From: Bacteroidota bacterium
Lineage (GTDB): Bacteria > Bacteroidota > Bacteroidia > UBA4408
NCBI GenBank assembly: GCA_016718805.1
Contig: JADKCP010000004.1
Span: 186,001 to 250,000, forward strand
Length of the DNA stretch: 64,000 bases
Reading direction: 5' to 3'
Part shown: one piece after another, positions 18,772 to 27,177 of the stretch
Layout: every line of letters starts with the position of its first letter
How positions within the stretch are numbered: position 1 is the stretch's first letter
The notes under the pieces: generated by a model
What the model was told of the DNA's origin: nothing
What the model saw: only the letters and a program-made list of their open reading frames with translations
Databases searched by the model: none
Position numbers and translations under genes: made by a program

Positions 18772-21700
18772 ATGAAATTAAAATTCTCGTTTGTTGCTTT
18801 GCTTCTATTGCTAATTACAACTACCAATGCTCAATTAATCAAACAATGGGATTTCCGTTATGGAGGCTCAGCTATTGATGAATTTCACGATATTATTAAA
18901 ACTTCTGATGGAGGGTATCTTGTTTGCGGGTATTCCGAATCAGGTATTAGTGGAGATAAAAGTCAGGCCAGCAGAGGCTCAGGTGATTTTTGGATTTTGA
19001 AGATCAATGCTGCCGGTGTTAAACAATGGGATAAGCGCTTTGGTGGAACTAACTATGATGAGCTGTTTGAAGCACAAGAAACATTTGATGGTGGTTTCAT
19101 TTTAGGTGGATGGTCAAATTCTGGAATTGGTGGCGATAAAAGCCAAGCCAGTCAAGGTGCAGGTGATTATTGGATTGTTAAAACAGATGCCTTAGGAAAC
19201 CTTCAATTTGATAAAACTTTCGGTGGAAGCTTTGAAGATTATTTGCAATCAATAAAGCAAACAAGCGACAGTGGATTTATTTTGGCAGGTCGCTCAAACT
19301 CTGGAATTAGCGGCGATAAAACACAAGCCAATCGCGGAACAATTGGAAGTGGGTGGGATTATTGGGTAGTTAAGATTAACAAATTGGGAGTAAAACAATG
19401 GGATAAAACGTACGGTGGTACTGCCGATGACCAGCTTTTTGCAGTGCATCAAACAAATGACGGTGGATACATTTTAGGTGGCTATTCTGACTCTCCAATT
19501 AGTGGCGAAAAATCGCAAAACACGCAAGGTTTAGAAGACTATTGGATGATAAAAACAGATGCAAGCGGGAACTTGCAATGGGACAAAACCTTTGGTGGTA
19601 CAAGTGTAGATCAACTGCAAACAATTTTGCCTACCAGTGATGGTGGTTACTTGCTTGGAGGAGGATCTGCTTCGGGAGCCAACGGTGATAAAAGCCAGGG
19701 TAGTCGAGGAAATTTTGATTATTGGTTAGTTAAAACCTCTAGCACAGGAACTAAGCAATGGGACAAAAGATTTGGAGGTGCCAGTGCTGATAATTTATTT
19801 GATTTAATTGAAGCTTCTGAAGGAGGATATTTGTTATGTGGTGCATCATCGTCGGATGCTAATGGCGATAAATCACAAGGCAACCAAGGAAACATTGGAA
19901 CAACCTATGATTATTGGTCAATTAAAATTGATGCTAACGGAATTGCACAAACCGATAAGCGATTTGGAGGCACAGCCGATGATTATGCGAAAGCAGTGAT
20001 TCAAAATGCCGATCGATCATTCGTAATTGGTGGATGGTCTACATCGGGACTCAATGGTGATAAATCACAAGCTAGTCAAGGAAGTATTGATTACTGGATA
20101 ACAAAAGTAACAGGTGCCATTTCAATTTCAACAGCTGCAGTAAGCGGACCTAAATGTGCCGGAACTAGTTTTTCAGTTAATTTCACAGCTATTGGAACTT
20201 TCGCAAGTGGAAATATCTTTACTGCACAATTGAGTGATGCTATAGGTAGCTTCGCCTCTCCAACAACCATCGGAACCCTAAGCAGTACAACCAGTAGCTC
20301 AATACTAGTAAGTTTGCCATCTAATCTAACAGCTTCTTCTAATTACCAAATTCAAGTTATCAGCAGTAATCCACTTGCACAAGATATTTATCCTTGCGCT
20401 GCATTTCAAATTGACGCCCCCATTGCCTATTATCTAGATGCTGATAACGACACATATGGAAACGGAGCTGCAACGATGTCGTGCACACCAATTGCCGGCT
20501 GGGTTACCAACAATAACGATTGCAACGACAACGACCCTTTAGTAAATAGTTTACCCTCGGGCAATGACGGAGTACATGTATTGAGTTTAAACTGTGAAGG
20601 AAGCTCTGGTAACTTATTTGCTTGCTTTCCTATGAGTCAAGCAACATCTTACCAATGGATATTAAGTTCCGGATTAAGTTCTGCATTTATTAATAACATT
20701 ACAACAGATACAAGTATAGCTATTACTATTGCTATTGGTGCTTCAAATGACAGCATCGGAGTTGCAGGAAAAAACAGCTGCGGATTAAGCGATACACTCT
20801 ATGCACCTATATCTATTCTAGCTTTGCCTGGTGCTGCAGGAAACATTTCTGGTACTGCATTAGTTTCTTCTTGCACTAATCAGTTAGGAATTCCGTATAG
20901 TATTTCTCCGATTACGAATGCCGACAATTATATTTGGACATTGCCCTCTACTGCATTAATAAATGGTAATGCTGACACTAATGCAATTATTGTTGACTAC
21001 ACCGCTTATGGATTTTCAGGTACTATATCAGTATACGCCACAAATGTTTGTGGTACTGGTCCGTCAGCAAATTTGGCAATAACCTATGAAAATATTCCTT
21101 CGTTAGAGCTATGCTATATTACCGTTGATACAATTTCACAAAAGGGATTATTGTGGTGGCAAAAACCAAGTGCTGCACAAAGTGATAGTATAGTAATAAT
21201 GCGAAAAAATAAAATCACCGGTATTTTTGAAAAGATTGCAACTGTTAAAGATACAGTACCTACTTCCTATCTTGATAATTCCTCAAATCCAGGCTCAATT
21301 GCTGGTGAGAGCTACCAAATGGCTATCAAAGACACCTGTGGAAATGTTGGAAGTTTTAGTAGTGTTGTAACTCATAAAACTATTTATTTAAATGGATTAT
21401 TAGGTTGGTCAAATTATCCAAAACTATATTGGACAGCTTACGAAGGAATTAGTGACACAGCAAGATATTACCGTATTATGCGTGATGTAACAGGCAACGG
21501 TCCCTTTATTGCAATTGATAGTGTTGCTTATAATGCTACACTAAATTACACTGATACGTCTGCATCAGCTCCAAGTTGCCTTACTTGTCGATATAGAATT
21601 GATATGGTGTATGAAACGAATTGCAGCCCAACTGAACGAATTTTATTAAATAAAAACACTTCCCATTCAAACATTAAAAATAAAACTGCAATGCCATTCG

Positions 21701-21987
21701 ATAGTACATTACTTTCTTCAAATGTTATACGAGATTACACCATAAAATACACTTTGCAACCTAACCCAACTAATGAAAATTGCACACTCAATATTTTACA
21801 AAATATAGAGGATTGCAGCATTAGTATTCTTTCAATTTTAGGTGAAGAGTTATGGAAATACAATCAAGATGAAGTGGCTTCATCAAGCAAAATTAACCTT
21901 CCACTTAGCGAGTTTTCACGTGGTACTTATTTAGTAAAAATCAGAAGCAAAAATGTAGTAGTCGTTCAAAAATTAATACGGAATTAA
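18772..21987 (+). CDS. Secreted seven-bladed propeller protein, T9SS type A cargo
   Basis: 1,071 residues from the ATG chosen here, because MKLKFSFVALLLLLITTTNAQ is a standard signal peptide; a TTG 81 bp upstream is in frame but less likely. Seven tandem repeats of about 59 residues (WDKxFGGTxxDxLxxxxxTxDGGYxLGG, GDKSQxxxG, DYWxVKxxxxG) run from about 18838 to 20115, the number expected for a closed seven-bladed beta-propeller. They are followed by a QLSDAxGSFASP module like that of the first gene, a calcium-type segment (YYLDADNDTYGNG, NDCNDNDP), an Ig-like module, the Fn3-like pair, NKNTSHSNIKN (21652-21681) and a divergent type A sorting domain (LQPNPTNENCTLN). An intrinsic terminator follows directly. 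Surface role and ligand are unknown. Confidence 0.87.
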   Translation: MKLKFSFVALLLLLITTTNAQLIKQWDFRYGGSAIDEFHDIIKTSDGGYLVCGYSESGISGDKSQASRGSGDFWILKINAAGVKQWDKRFGGTNYDELFEAQETFDGGFILGGWSNSGIGGDKSQASQGAGDYWIVKTDALGNLQFDKTFGGSFEDYLQSIKQTSDSGFILAGRSNSGISGDKTQANRGTIGSGWDYWVVKINKLGVKQWDKTYGGTADDQLFAVHQTNDGGYILGGYSDSPISGEKSQNTQGLEDYWMIKTDASGNLQWDKTFGGTSVDQLQTILPTSDGGYLLGGGSASGANGDKSQGSRGNFDYWLVKTSSTGTKQWDKRFGGASADNLFDLIEASEGGYLLCGASSSDANGDKSQGNQGNIGTTYDYWSIKIDANGIAQTDKRFGGTADDYAKAVIQNADRSFVIGGWSTSGLNGDKSQASQGSIDYWITKVTGAISISTAAVSGPKCAGTSFSVNFTAIGTFASGNIFTAQLSDAIGSFASPTTIGTLSSTTSSSILVSLPSNLTASSNYQIQVISSNPLAQDIYPCAAFQIDAPIAYYLDADNDTYGNGAATMSCTPIAGWVTNNNDCNDNDPLVNSLPSGNDGVHVLSLNCEGSSGNLFACFPMSQATSYQWILSSGLSSAFINNITTDTSIAITIAIGASNDSIGVAGKNSCGLSDTLYAPISILALPGAAGNISGTALVSSCTNQLGIPYSISPITNADNYIWTLPSTALINGNADTNAIIVDYTAYGFSGTISVYATNVCGTGPSANLAITYENIPSLELCYITVDTISQKGLLWWQKPSAAQSDSIVIMRKNKITGIFEKIATVKDTVPTSYLDNSSNPGSIAGESYQMAIKDTCGNVGSFSSVVTHKTIYLNGLLGWSNYPKLYWTAYEGISDTARYYRIMRDVTGNGPFIAIDSVAYNATLNYTDTSASAPSCLTCRYRIDMVYETNCSPTERILLNKNTSHSNIKNKTAMPFDSTLLSSNVIRDYTIKYTLQPNPTNENCTLNILQNIEDCSISILSILGEELWKYNQDEVASSSKINLPLSEFSRGTYLVKIRSKNVVVVQKLIRN
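18838..20115 (+). repeat. Seven propeller-blade repeats
   Basis: Seven coding repeats of about 177 bp, each with the core FGGTxxD, SDGGYLLGG and GDKSQxSxGxxDYWxVK. Copies 3 and 6 carry a short insertion before DYW. The seventh is the most degenerate (ADRSFVIGG). Confidence 0.85.
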
Positions 21988-21998
21988 TAAAGCTTTTC

Positions 21999-22038
21999 GA
22001 AAAAAACCGATTCAACCTATTGAATCGGTTTTTTTTTA
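21999..22038 (+). terminator. Intrinsic terminator after the propeller gene
   Basis: A perfect 10-bp stem ACCGATTCAA / TTGAATCGGT (22006-22015 with 22020-22029) has loop CCTA and is followed by an uninterrupted T run (22030-22038). The preceding A run also pairs with the T run. It starts 12 bp after the stop codon. Confidence 0.9.
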
Positions 22039-22059
22039 TAGCTCGTTTAAAAAAATACT

Positions 22060-22067
22060 TAGTTTTG
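22060..22067 (+). promoter_or_regulatory. Possible -7 box upstream of the sensor phosphatase gene
   Basis: TAGTTTTG matches the Bacteroidota TAnnTTTG -7 consensus, 63 bp before the ATG and just after the upstream terminator. No TTG is found at the expected -33 distance, so this rests on one element only. Confidence 0.3.
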
Positions 22068-22130
22068 ATTAAACAAAAACTCTATCAGTACAAATCTGTT
22101 TTATTGTTTTTGTTGTTGTAATAACCTAAC

Positions 22131-25100
22131 ATGCTATCAAGAAAAAACTACTCAAAATCAATGAGTCAAAAGTATTTTCATTTAGTTTTTCTTTTTGCTT
22201 GCTTTCCTTTGTTGTTAAGTGCACAACACTACAATTTACAAAAGTTTAAGGAAAAAGACAATCTTGCTGGATTAACTATTAACGACATAATAAAGGACCA
22301 TCAAAATAAAATATGGATTGCAACTCAAGAAGGAGGAGTTAGCATTTTTAATGGTCGAGAATTTACAAATTATTCAACAAAAGAAGGCTTAATCAGCAAC
22401 GATACAAAAACACTTTGTGAAGATGATCAAGGAAATATTTGGATAGGTACCATTCGAGGTTTGTCTGTTTTTGACGGAAAAAAAATGAATCATATTAAAG
22501 CTTATGGGCTTGATACTGTTGAAATCCGTTCAATTTTTAAAGACACAAAAAACAACCTGTACTTTGCTACCATGGGGAATGGTTGGATTAAATACGATGG
22601 AAAAAAGTACCTTCAATATACCACCAAAAACGGACTTCCTACTGACTATATTTTATGCACATCTGAAGATAAAAGTGGTAATTTATGGCTAGGTACCTAT
22701 CATGAAGGTGTCTGTAAAATTAACCCGCAATCAATAACTACCAACACTGTAACTTACAAGCAATTTAAGTCAGAATTCAGCGGCTCAGGCAGTGTCTACT
22801 GTATAAAACAAGATAGCAAAAAAAATATATGGTTTGGAACCACCAATTCTGGAGTATATTATTTAGATCCTAAAGAAAAAATAAACCACCTTGAATTAGC
22901 CGGTGATTACAATACAGCAATAATTTCAAAAATTGTTGAGGATGCAATGGGTGTATTATGGTTTGCTACTGAATTTGGATTGGTAAAATATAACCATCAT
23001 ACACTTAAATATTACGAAGAAAAGCAAGGACTTTCAGGAAATTACCTAACTGCAATAGCTATTGATCATGAAAATAACTTATGGATTGGAACCACTGGTC
23101 AAGGTGTTTGTATATTTAAAAATGAAGCATTTCTTAATTTTAGTGTGATGGATGGCTTGCCGAATAAAGAGGTAACTTGCCTGTATCAATATAAAACCAA
23201 CATTACTTTCATTGGCACCGTTGCTGGGCTAGCTTATTATAACGGTGAAGATATTATTCAACTTAATACTATTGAACAACTTAAAAATCGGACCATTCGC
23301 TGTATTACCAAATATGCAGACAATATTTGGATTGGAACTGATTACGGTATTGTAATAATTACGAAAGAAGAATCGAATTTTAAATTTAAAAAAACGCTTG
23401 AAACTCTTGATGGAAAGGACCTTGGAAATATTTATGGTTTAGCAGTCGGAAAAGATGGTGCAATATGGATTGCAACAAGTCAAAATGGATTATTTTACTA
23501 CACTCCTGACAAAACAATCCACTATACCGCACCTGAACATTTGATAAATAATGACATCTATACGCTTTACATAGATGAATTTTTTCAATTGTGGATTGGT
23601 TATCTATCCGGAGGTGCATCTGTATTTGATGGAGAAAAATTTGTCCATTTTAATTCGGAAAATCAACTCGGGAATAAAACAATTTTATGCATCACTAGAA
23701 ATAAGAACGGACAAGTATTTTTTGGAACCGCAGAAAATGGACTCTACCTCAAAAACGAGGATAAATTTTACAACATAACTAAAAACGATGGCTTAAGTTC
23801 GGATGTTGTTACTTCTGCTATAATTGATTCTTACAACCCAAATGAAGTTTGGTTAGGAACTATGAAAGGCCTTAACAAATTAAGTTTAACACAATCCTTG
23901 GGTGTTAAAAGTATAAAAACTTATACCGAAAAAAATGGACTTTTTGGAGATGCGCTTAGTGAAAATACGATCCTTCTTGACTCCCAAAAAAATATTTGGA
24001 TTGGTGGTTCTGAAGGATTTTCAATATTTAATCCAACGCTCGAAAGAGTAAATTTAGTGCCTCCTCATTTAAACCTAAATGGCATTCGATTGTATTATCA
24101 AAAAGTAGATTGGAAAAAATACACAGAGGAAGTAGATGAAAAAACCGGCATCCCAAAAAAACTTGAACTGAATTATAAAAACAATCACTTAACCTTCGAT
24201 TTTCAGGCCTTCAGCCTCGATAAAGGAATTATGTATTCATACATGCTCGAAGGATTTGACAACGATTGGTCACCTTTAAGCGCAGCTACTGAAGCAATTT
24301 ATTCTAATATTCCTTCCGGTAAATCCTATGTGTTTAAAGTGAAGGCAATTAACGGTGATGGAATTTGGAGCAAAAACAACATCGAATTTTCGTTTGTTAT
24401 TGAATCACCAATTTGGCAACGTTGGTGGTTTATCGCGCTCTGCATTGTAAGCTTGATAGTTGGAATATTCTTATACATCAATTGGAGAACTGCAAAACTT
24501 GCCAAAGAAAAAAAATTGCTAGAAGATACCGTTGCCGAGCGTACGCTAGAATTGAAAGATACCAACGATCAATTGTCGGATGCCTTTAAAGATATTAAAG
24601 ACAGTATAAACTACGCACAAAAGATTCAACAATCCATTTTACCGGTTCAATCAAAAATTAGTGCTGCTTTTCCTGAATCTTTTATTTTATTCAAACCTCG
24701 CGACATTGTTAGTGGCGACTTTTATTGGTTTGGCTCAGTATCAAAAGAAGGAAATACATTTCACATTATAGCTGCTGCCGATTGCACAGGACATGGCGTT
24801 CCCGGCGCTTTCATGAGCATGGTAGGAAATACTATATTAAATGAAATAGTTATTACCAAACACATCATTGATCCTTCTGAAATTTTATCACAACTGCACC
24901 ATGGGGTTCGCACAGCTTTGCAACAAAGCGAAAACGAGAGTCGCGATGGTATGGATATATGCCTGTGTTGTATCAATACCATAAGTCGTGAAGTGCGCTA
25001 TGCCGGTGCCTTTAATCCACTTTGGATTTTACGTAGCTCTGCTGAAATAGAAATTATTAAAGCAACTAAATCTGCTATTGGCGGATTCACACCCGACGAC

Positions 25101-25352
25101 CAGCTTTTTGAATCACATACGCTTCAATTGCAAAAAGGTGAATCATTGTACTTGTTTACCGATGGCTATGCCGATCAATTTGGTGGTGAGCAAGGGAAAA
25201 AATTAACCGCTAAAAAATTTCGTGAAGCCATTCTCCTAAACAAAGAAAAAACCATGCACGAACAAGGTTTTTTCTTAGAAAATTATCTCGATATCTGGAA
25301 AGGAAAGGAATTTCAGGTGGACGATATTTTGGTGATCGGGGTAAGAGTATAA
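22131..25352 (+). CDS. Membrane sensor: two-component-type propeller, Y_Y_Y domain and SpoIIE/PP2C phosphatase
   Basis: 1,073 residues; an alternative start at residue 11 (22161) gives a cleaner signal peptide (MSQKYFHLVFLFACFPLLLSA). A long periplasmic region of Reg_prop repeats (IWIGTxxGxSxFDGxxF pattern, about residues 35-640) is followed by a Y_Y_Y domain (about 690-760), one membrane helix (about 765-785), a coiled coil and a C-terminal SpoIIE domain. Metal-binding motifs are SGDFYWFG (about 860), DCTGHGVPGAFMS (about 884), SRDGMD (about 938) and FTDGYADQFGG (about 1008), so the Asp pairs of a PP2C phosphatase are present. There is no histidine kinase or DNA-binding domain. By family analogy it senses a periplasmic or surface ligand and dephosphorylates a cytoplasmic partner, such as an anti-sigma-factor antagonist. 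That partner is not encoded nearby. Confidence 0.9.
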   Translation: MLSRKNYSKSMSQKYFHLVFLFACFPLLLSAQHYNLQKFKEKDNLAGLTINDIIKDHQNKIWIATQEGGVSIFNGREFTNYSTKEGLISNDTKTLCEDDQGNIWIGTIRGLSVFDGKKMNHIKAYGLDTVEIRSIFKDTKNNLYFATMGNGWIKYDGKKYLQYTTKNGLPTDYILCTSEDKSGNLWLGTYHEGVCKINPQSITTNTVTYKQFKSEFSGSGSVYCIKQDSKKNIWFGTTNSGVYYLDPKEKINHLELAGDYNTAIISKIVEDAMGVLWFATEFGLVKYNHHTLKYYEEKQGLSGNYLTAIAIDHENNLWIGTTGQGVCIFKNEAFLNFSVMDGLPNKEVTCLYQYKTNITFIGTVAGLAYYNGEDIIQLNTIEQLKNRTIRCITKYADNIWIGTDYGIVIITKEESNFKFKKTLETLDGKDLGNIYGLAVGKDGAIWIATSQNGLFYYTPDKTIHYTAPEHLINNDIYTLYIDEFFQLWIGYLSGGASVFDGEKFVHFNSENQLGNKTILCITRNKNGQVFFGTAENGLYLKNEDKFYNITKNDGLSSDVVTSAIIDSYNPNEVWLGTMKGLNKLSLTQSLGVKSIKTYTEKNGLFGDALSENTILLDSQKNIWIGGSEGFSIFNPTLERVNLVPPHLNLNGIRLYYQKVDWKKYTEEVDEKTGIPKKLELNYKNNHLTFDFQAFSLDKGIMYSYMLEGFDNDWSPLSAATEAIYSNIPSGKSYVFKVKAINGDGIWSKNNIEFSFVIESPIWQRWWFIALCIVSLIVGIFLYINWRTAKLAKEKKLLEDTVAERTLELKDTNDQLSDAFKDIKDSINYAQKIQQSILPVQSKISAAFPESFILFKPRDIVSGDFYWFGSVSKEGNTFHIIAAADCTGHGVPGAFMSMVGNTILNEIVITKHIIDPSEILSQLHHGVRTALQQSENESRDGMDICLCCINTISREVRYAGAFNPLWILRSSAEIEIIKATKSAIGGFTPDDQLFESHTLQLQKGESLYLFTDGYADQFGGEQGKKLTAKKFREAILLNKEKTMHEQGFFLENYLDIWKGKEFQVDDILVIGVRV

Positions 25353-25359
25353 ATCTAGG

Positions 25360-26910
25360 CTATACCTTTATCTCTTCTTCATTTCCATTTATAAAATGAT
25401 ACTCGGTAAAGTGATACGAATTTACGGGTTTCACTTTCACCCAACGCTTGTATTTTCTCCACCACTTATAGCGTATAGAAAATAATCCCTTAGTAAAATA
25501 AGCAGCTAAATACGGGTGAGCATTTAAGGTAACTTCCTTTTCGTTTTGATCTTTAATGATGTAGCGCAGGTTGTTTTCAATTTCATCACTCAATAAAATA
25601 CTCGCTGCTATTTCTCCGGTTCCATTGCATGTTGGGCATTTTTCAACCGTAATCACATTCATTTCCGGACGTACCCGTTGTCTTGTAATCTGCACAACAC
25701 CAAATTTACTTGGAGGTAAAATATTGTGTTTAGCACGATCGCTTTTCATTTCCTCCTTCAGCTTATCGTATAACAATTTGCGATTAGCCGGAACGTGTAA
25801 ATCAATAAAATCTATTACAATAATTCCACCCATATCGCGCAAACGCAACTGACGCGCAACTTCTACAGCTGCGTCCAAATTTACTTCAAGTGCATTGGCT
25901 TCCTGATTGTTCTCGGCGCGATTACGATGTCCACTATTTACATCAATCACATGCATGGCTTCGGTATGCTCAACAATAAGGTAAGCTCCCGATTTCATGG
26001 TAACAGTTTTACCAAACGAACCCTTAATCTGCTTGTCAACACCGTAAGCATCAAAAATAGGCTCGTTGCCTTTGTGCAACTTCAGTATTTTTTCCTTATC
26101 GGGAGAAATAGTAATGAGGTAATTTTTTATTTCCTCAAACATATCTTCACTGTTTACAACAATGCTGTTAAAACTTGGATTAAGAATGTCGCGCAAAATT
26201 GCAGAGGTTCTGTCGATTTCGCCTAGTACTTTTTTAGGAGGATTGGAATTTTTTAATTCGGCATAACATAAGTCCCATTTGCTAATCAAATCATTCATGT
26301 CGGCTTCAATCTCGGCCACTTTTTTATTCTCAGCTACTGTACGAATGATTACACCAAAATTTTTGGGCTTTATACCCATAATCAATTTTTTCAGGCGATC
26401 TTTTTCTTCGGCTCCTTTAATTTTTTGTGACACAGAAACACGATCGCTGAAAGGAACCAAAACTATATATCGTCCTGCAAGTGATATTTCACAACTAATT
26501 CTGGGACCTTTGGTGCTGATAGGTTCTTTGGCAATTTGCACCATGATATGTTGATTACTCGAGAGTACTTGAGTAATTTTTCCTCCTTTATCAATATCCT
26601 GTTCGAGGGTAAAATGATTGAGTAAACTTTCGCGTTGTTTACCACTTGCAATACGTTTACTATAACTCATTAACGAGTTAAATTGTGGTCCTAAATCCAG
26701 ATAATGCAAAAATGCATCCTTCTCGTAGCCCACATCCACAAAGGCTGCATTGAGCCCGGGCATTACTTTTTTTATTTTTCCTAAATAGATATCACCTACC
26801 GAAAAGTTGTTATTTCTCTTTTCTCTATGAAGTTCGATTAATCGTTTGTCGTTGAGTAGGGCAATAACAACTTCTGTGGCAGTTGAATCAATTATTAATT
26901 CGTTGTTCAC
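25360..26910 (-). CDS. rng: Ribonuclease G (RNase E/G family)
   Basis: 516 residues, normal length for a Bacteroidota RNase G. It cleaves single-stranded RNA at A/U-rich sites and matures rRNA in the cytoplasm. An S1 domain (VGDIYLGKIKKVMPGLNAAFVDVG, residues 38-61, split around an insert) is followed by the catalytic core with the metal-binding aspartates D323 (HVIDVNSG) and D367 (IIVIDFIDLH), and the zinc-link CPTC (C425, C428). The C-terminus lacks the long degradosome scaffold of RNase E. It is convergent with the sensor phosphatase gene, with only 7 bp between the stops. Upstream lie a leader hairpin and the small ribosomal-type gene, an order seen in many Bacteroidota. Confidence 0.95.
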   Translation of the reverse strand: MNNELIIDSTATEVVIALLNDKRLIELHREKRNNNFSVGDIYLGKIKKVMPGLNAAFVDVGYEKDAFLHYLDLGPQFNSLMSYSKRIASGKQRESLLNHFTLEQDIDKGGKITQVLSSNQHIMVQIAKEPISTKGPRISCEISLAGRYIVLVPFSDRVSVSQKIKGAEEKDRLKKLIMGIKPKNFGVIIRTVAENKKVAEIEADMNDLISKWDLCYAELKNSNPPKKVLGEIDRTSAILRDILNPSFNSIVVNSEDMFEEIKNYLITISPDKEKILKLHKGNEPIFDAYGVDKQIKGSFGKTVTMKSGAYLIVEHTEAMHVIDVNSGHRNRAENNQEANALEVNLDAAVEVARQLRLRDMGGIIVIDFIDLHVPANRKLLYDKLKEEMKSDRAKHNILPPSKFGVVQITRQRVRPEMNVITVEKCPTCNGTGEIAASILLSDEIENNLRYIIKDQNEKEVTLNAHPYLAAYFTKGLFSIRYKWWRKYKRWVKVKPVNSYHFTEYHFINGNEEEIKV

Positions 26911-26935
26911 AAAAGTTATTTTTAAATAAATACAC

Positions 26936-26969
26936 GTTCCCCACGACTGATTTTTCAGCCACAGGGAAC
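26936..26969 (-). promoter_or_regulatory. Hairpin in the rng leader
   Basis: GTTCCC (26936-26941) pairs with GGGAAC (26964-26969) and the inner CTGA (26947-26950) with TCAG (26955-26958), giving an imperfect stem with an internal loop and a TTTT apical loop. It lies 26 bp upstream of the rng start codon on the transcribed strand. It has no T tail in the rng direction, so it is not an intrinsic terminator. Confidence 0.4.
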
Positions 26970-27072
26970 CTATTAATTCAGAAAGAATTAAGGAATTACA
27001 CTGCTATGAAAAACTTGTTCTTCCCTTTATATTAGAGGCAAAACCAAGAACAATTACAGTATAATTTTAAAA

Positions 27073-27165
27073 CTATTTCTTCTTTTTATGTCTGTTTTTA
27101 CGAAGACGCTTCTTACGCTTATGCGTTGAAATTTTATGTCTTTTTCTTTTTTTTCCGCTTGGCAT
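27073..27165 (-). CDS. Small basic ribosomal-type protein (AURKAIP1/COX24, mS38/bS22-like)
   Basis: A 30-residue reading frame, MPSGKKRKRH...NRHKKKK, with ATG at 27165 and stop TAG at 27073. More than half the residues are K or R. I recognise this as the short Bacteroidota protein annotated as AURKAIP1/COX24 domain protein, related to mitochondrial mS38 and actinobacterial bS22, which bind the small ribosomal subunit near the decoding site. The location between rng and the TPR/HU genes is typical. It is 12 bp downstream of the TPR gene and probably co-transcribed with it. The function is inferred from the family. Confidence 0.85.
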   Translation of the reverse strand: MPSGKKRKRHKISTHKRKKRLRKNRHKKKK

Positions 27166-27177
27166 TGTAGTTCGTTT

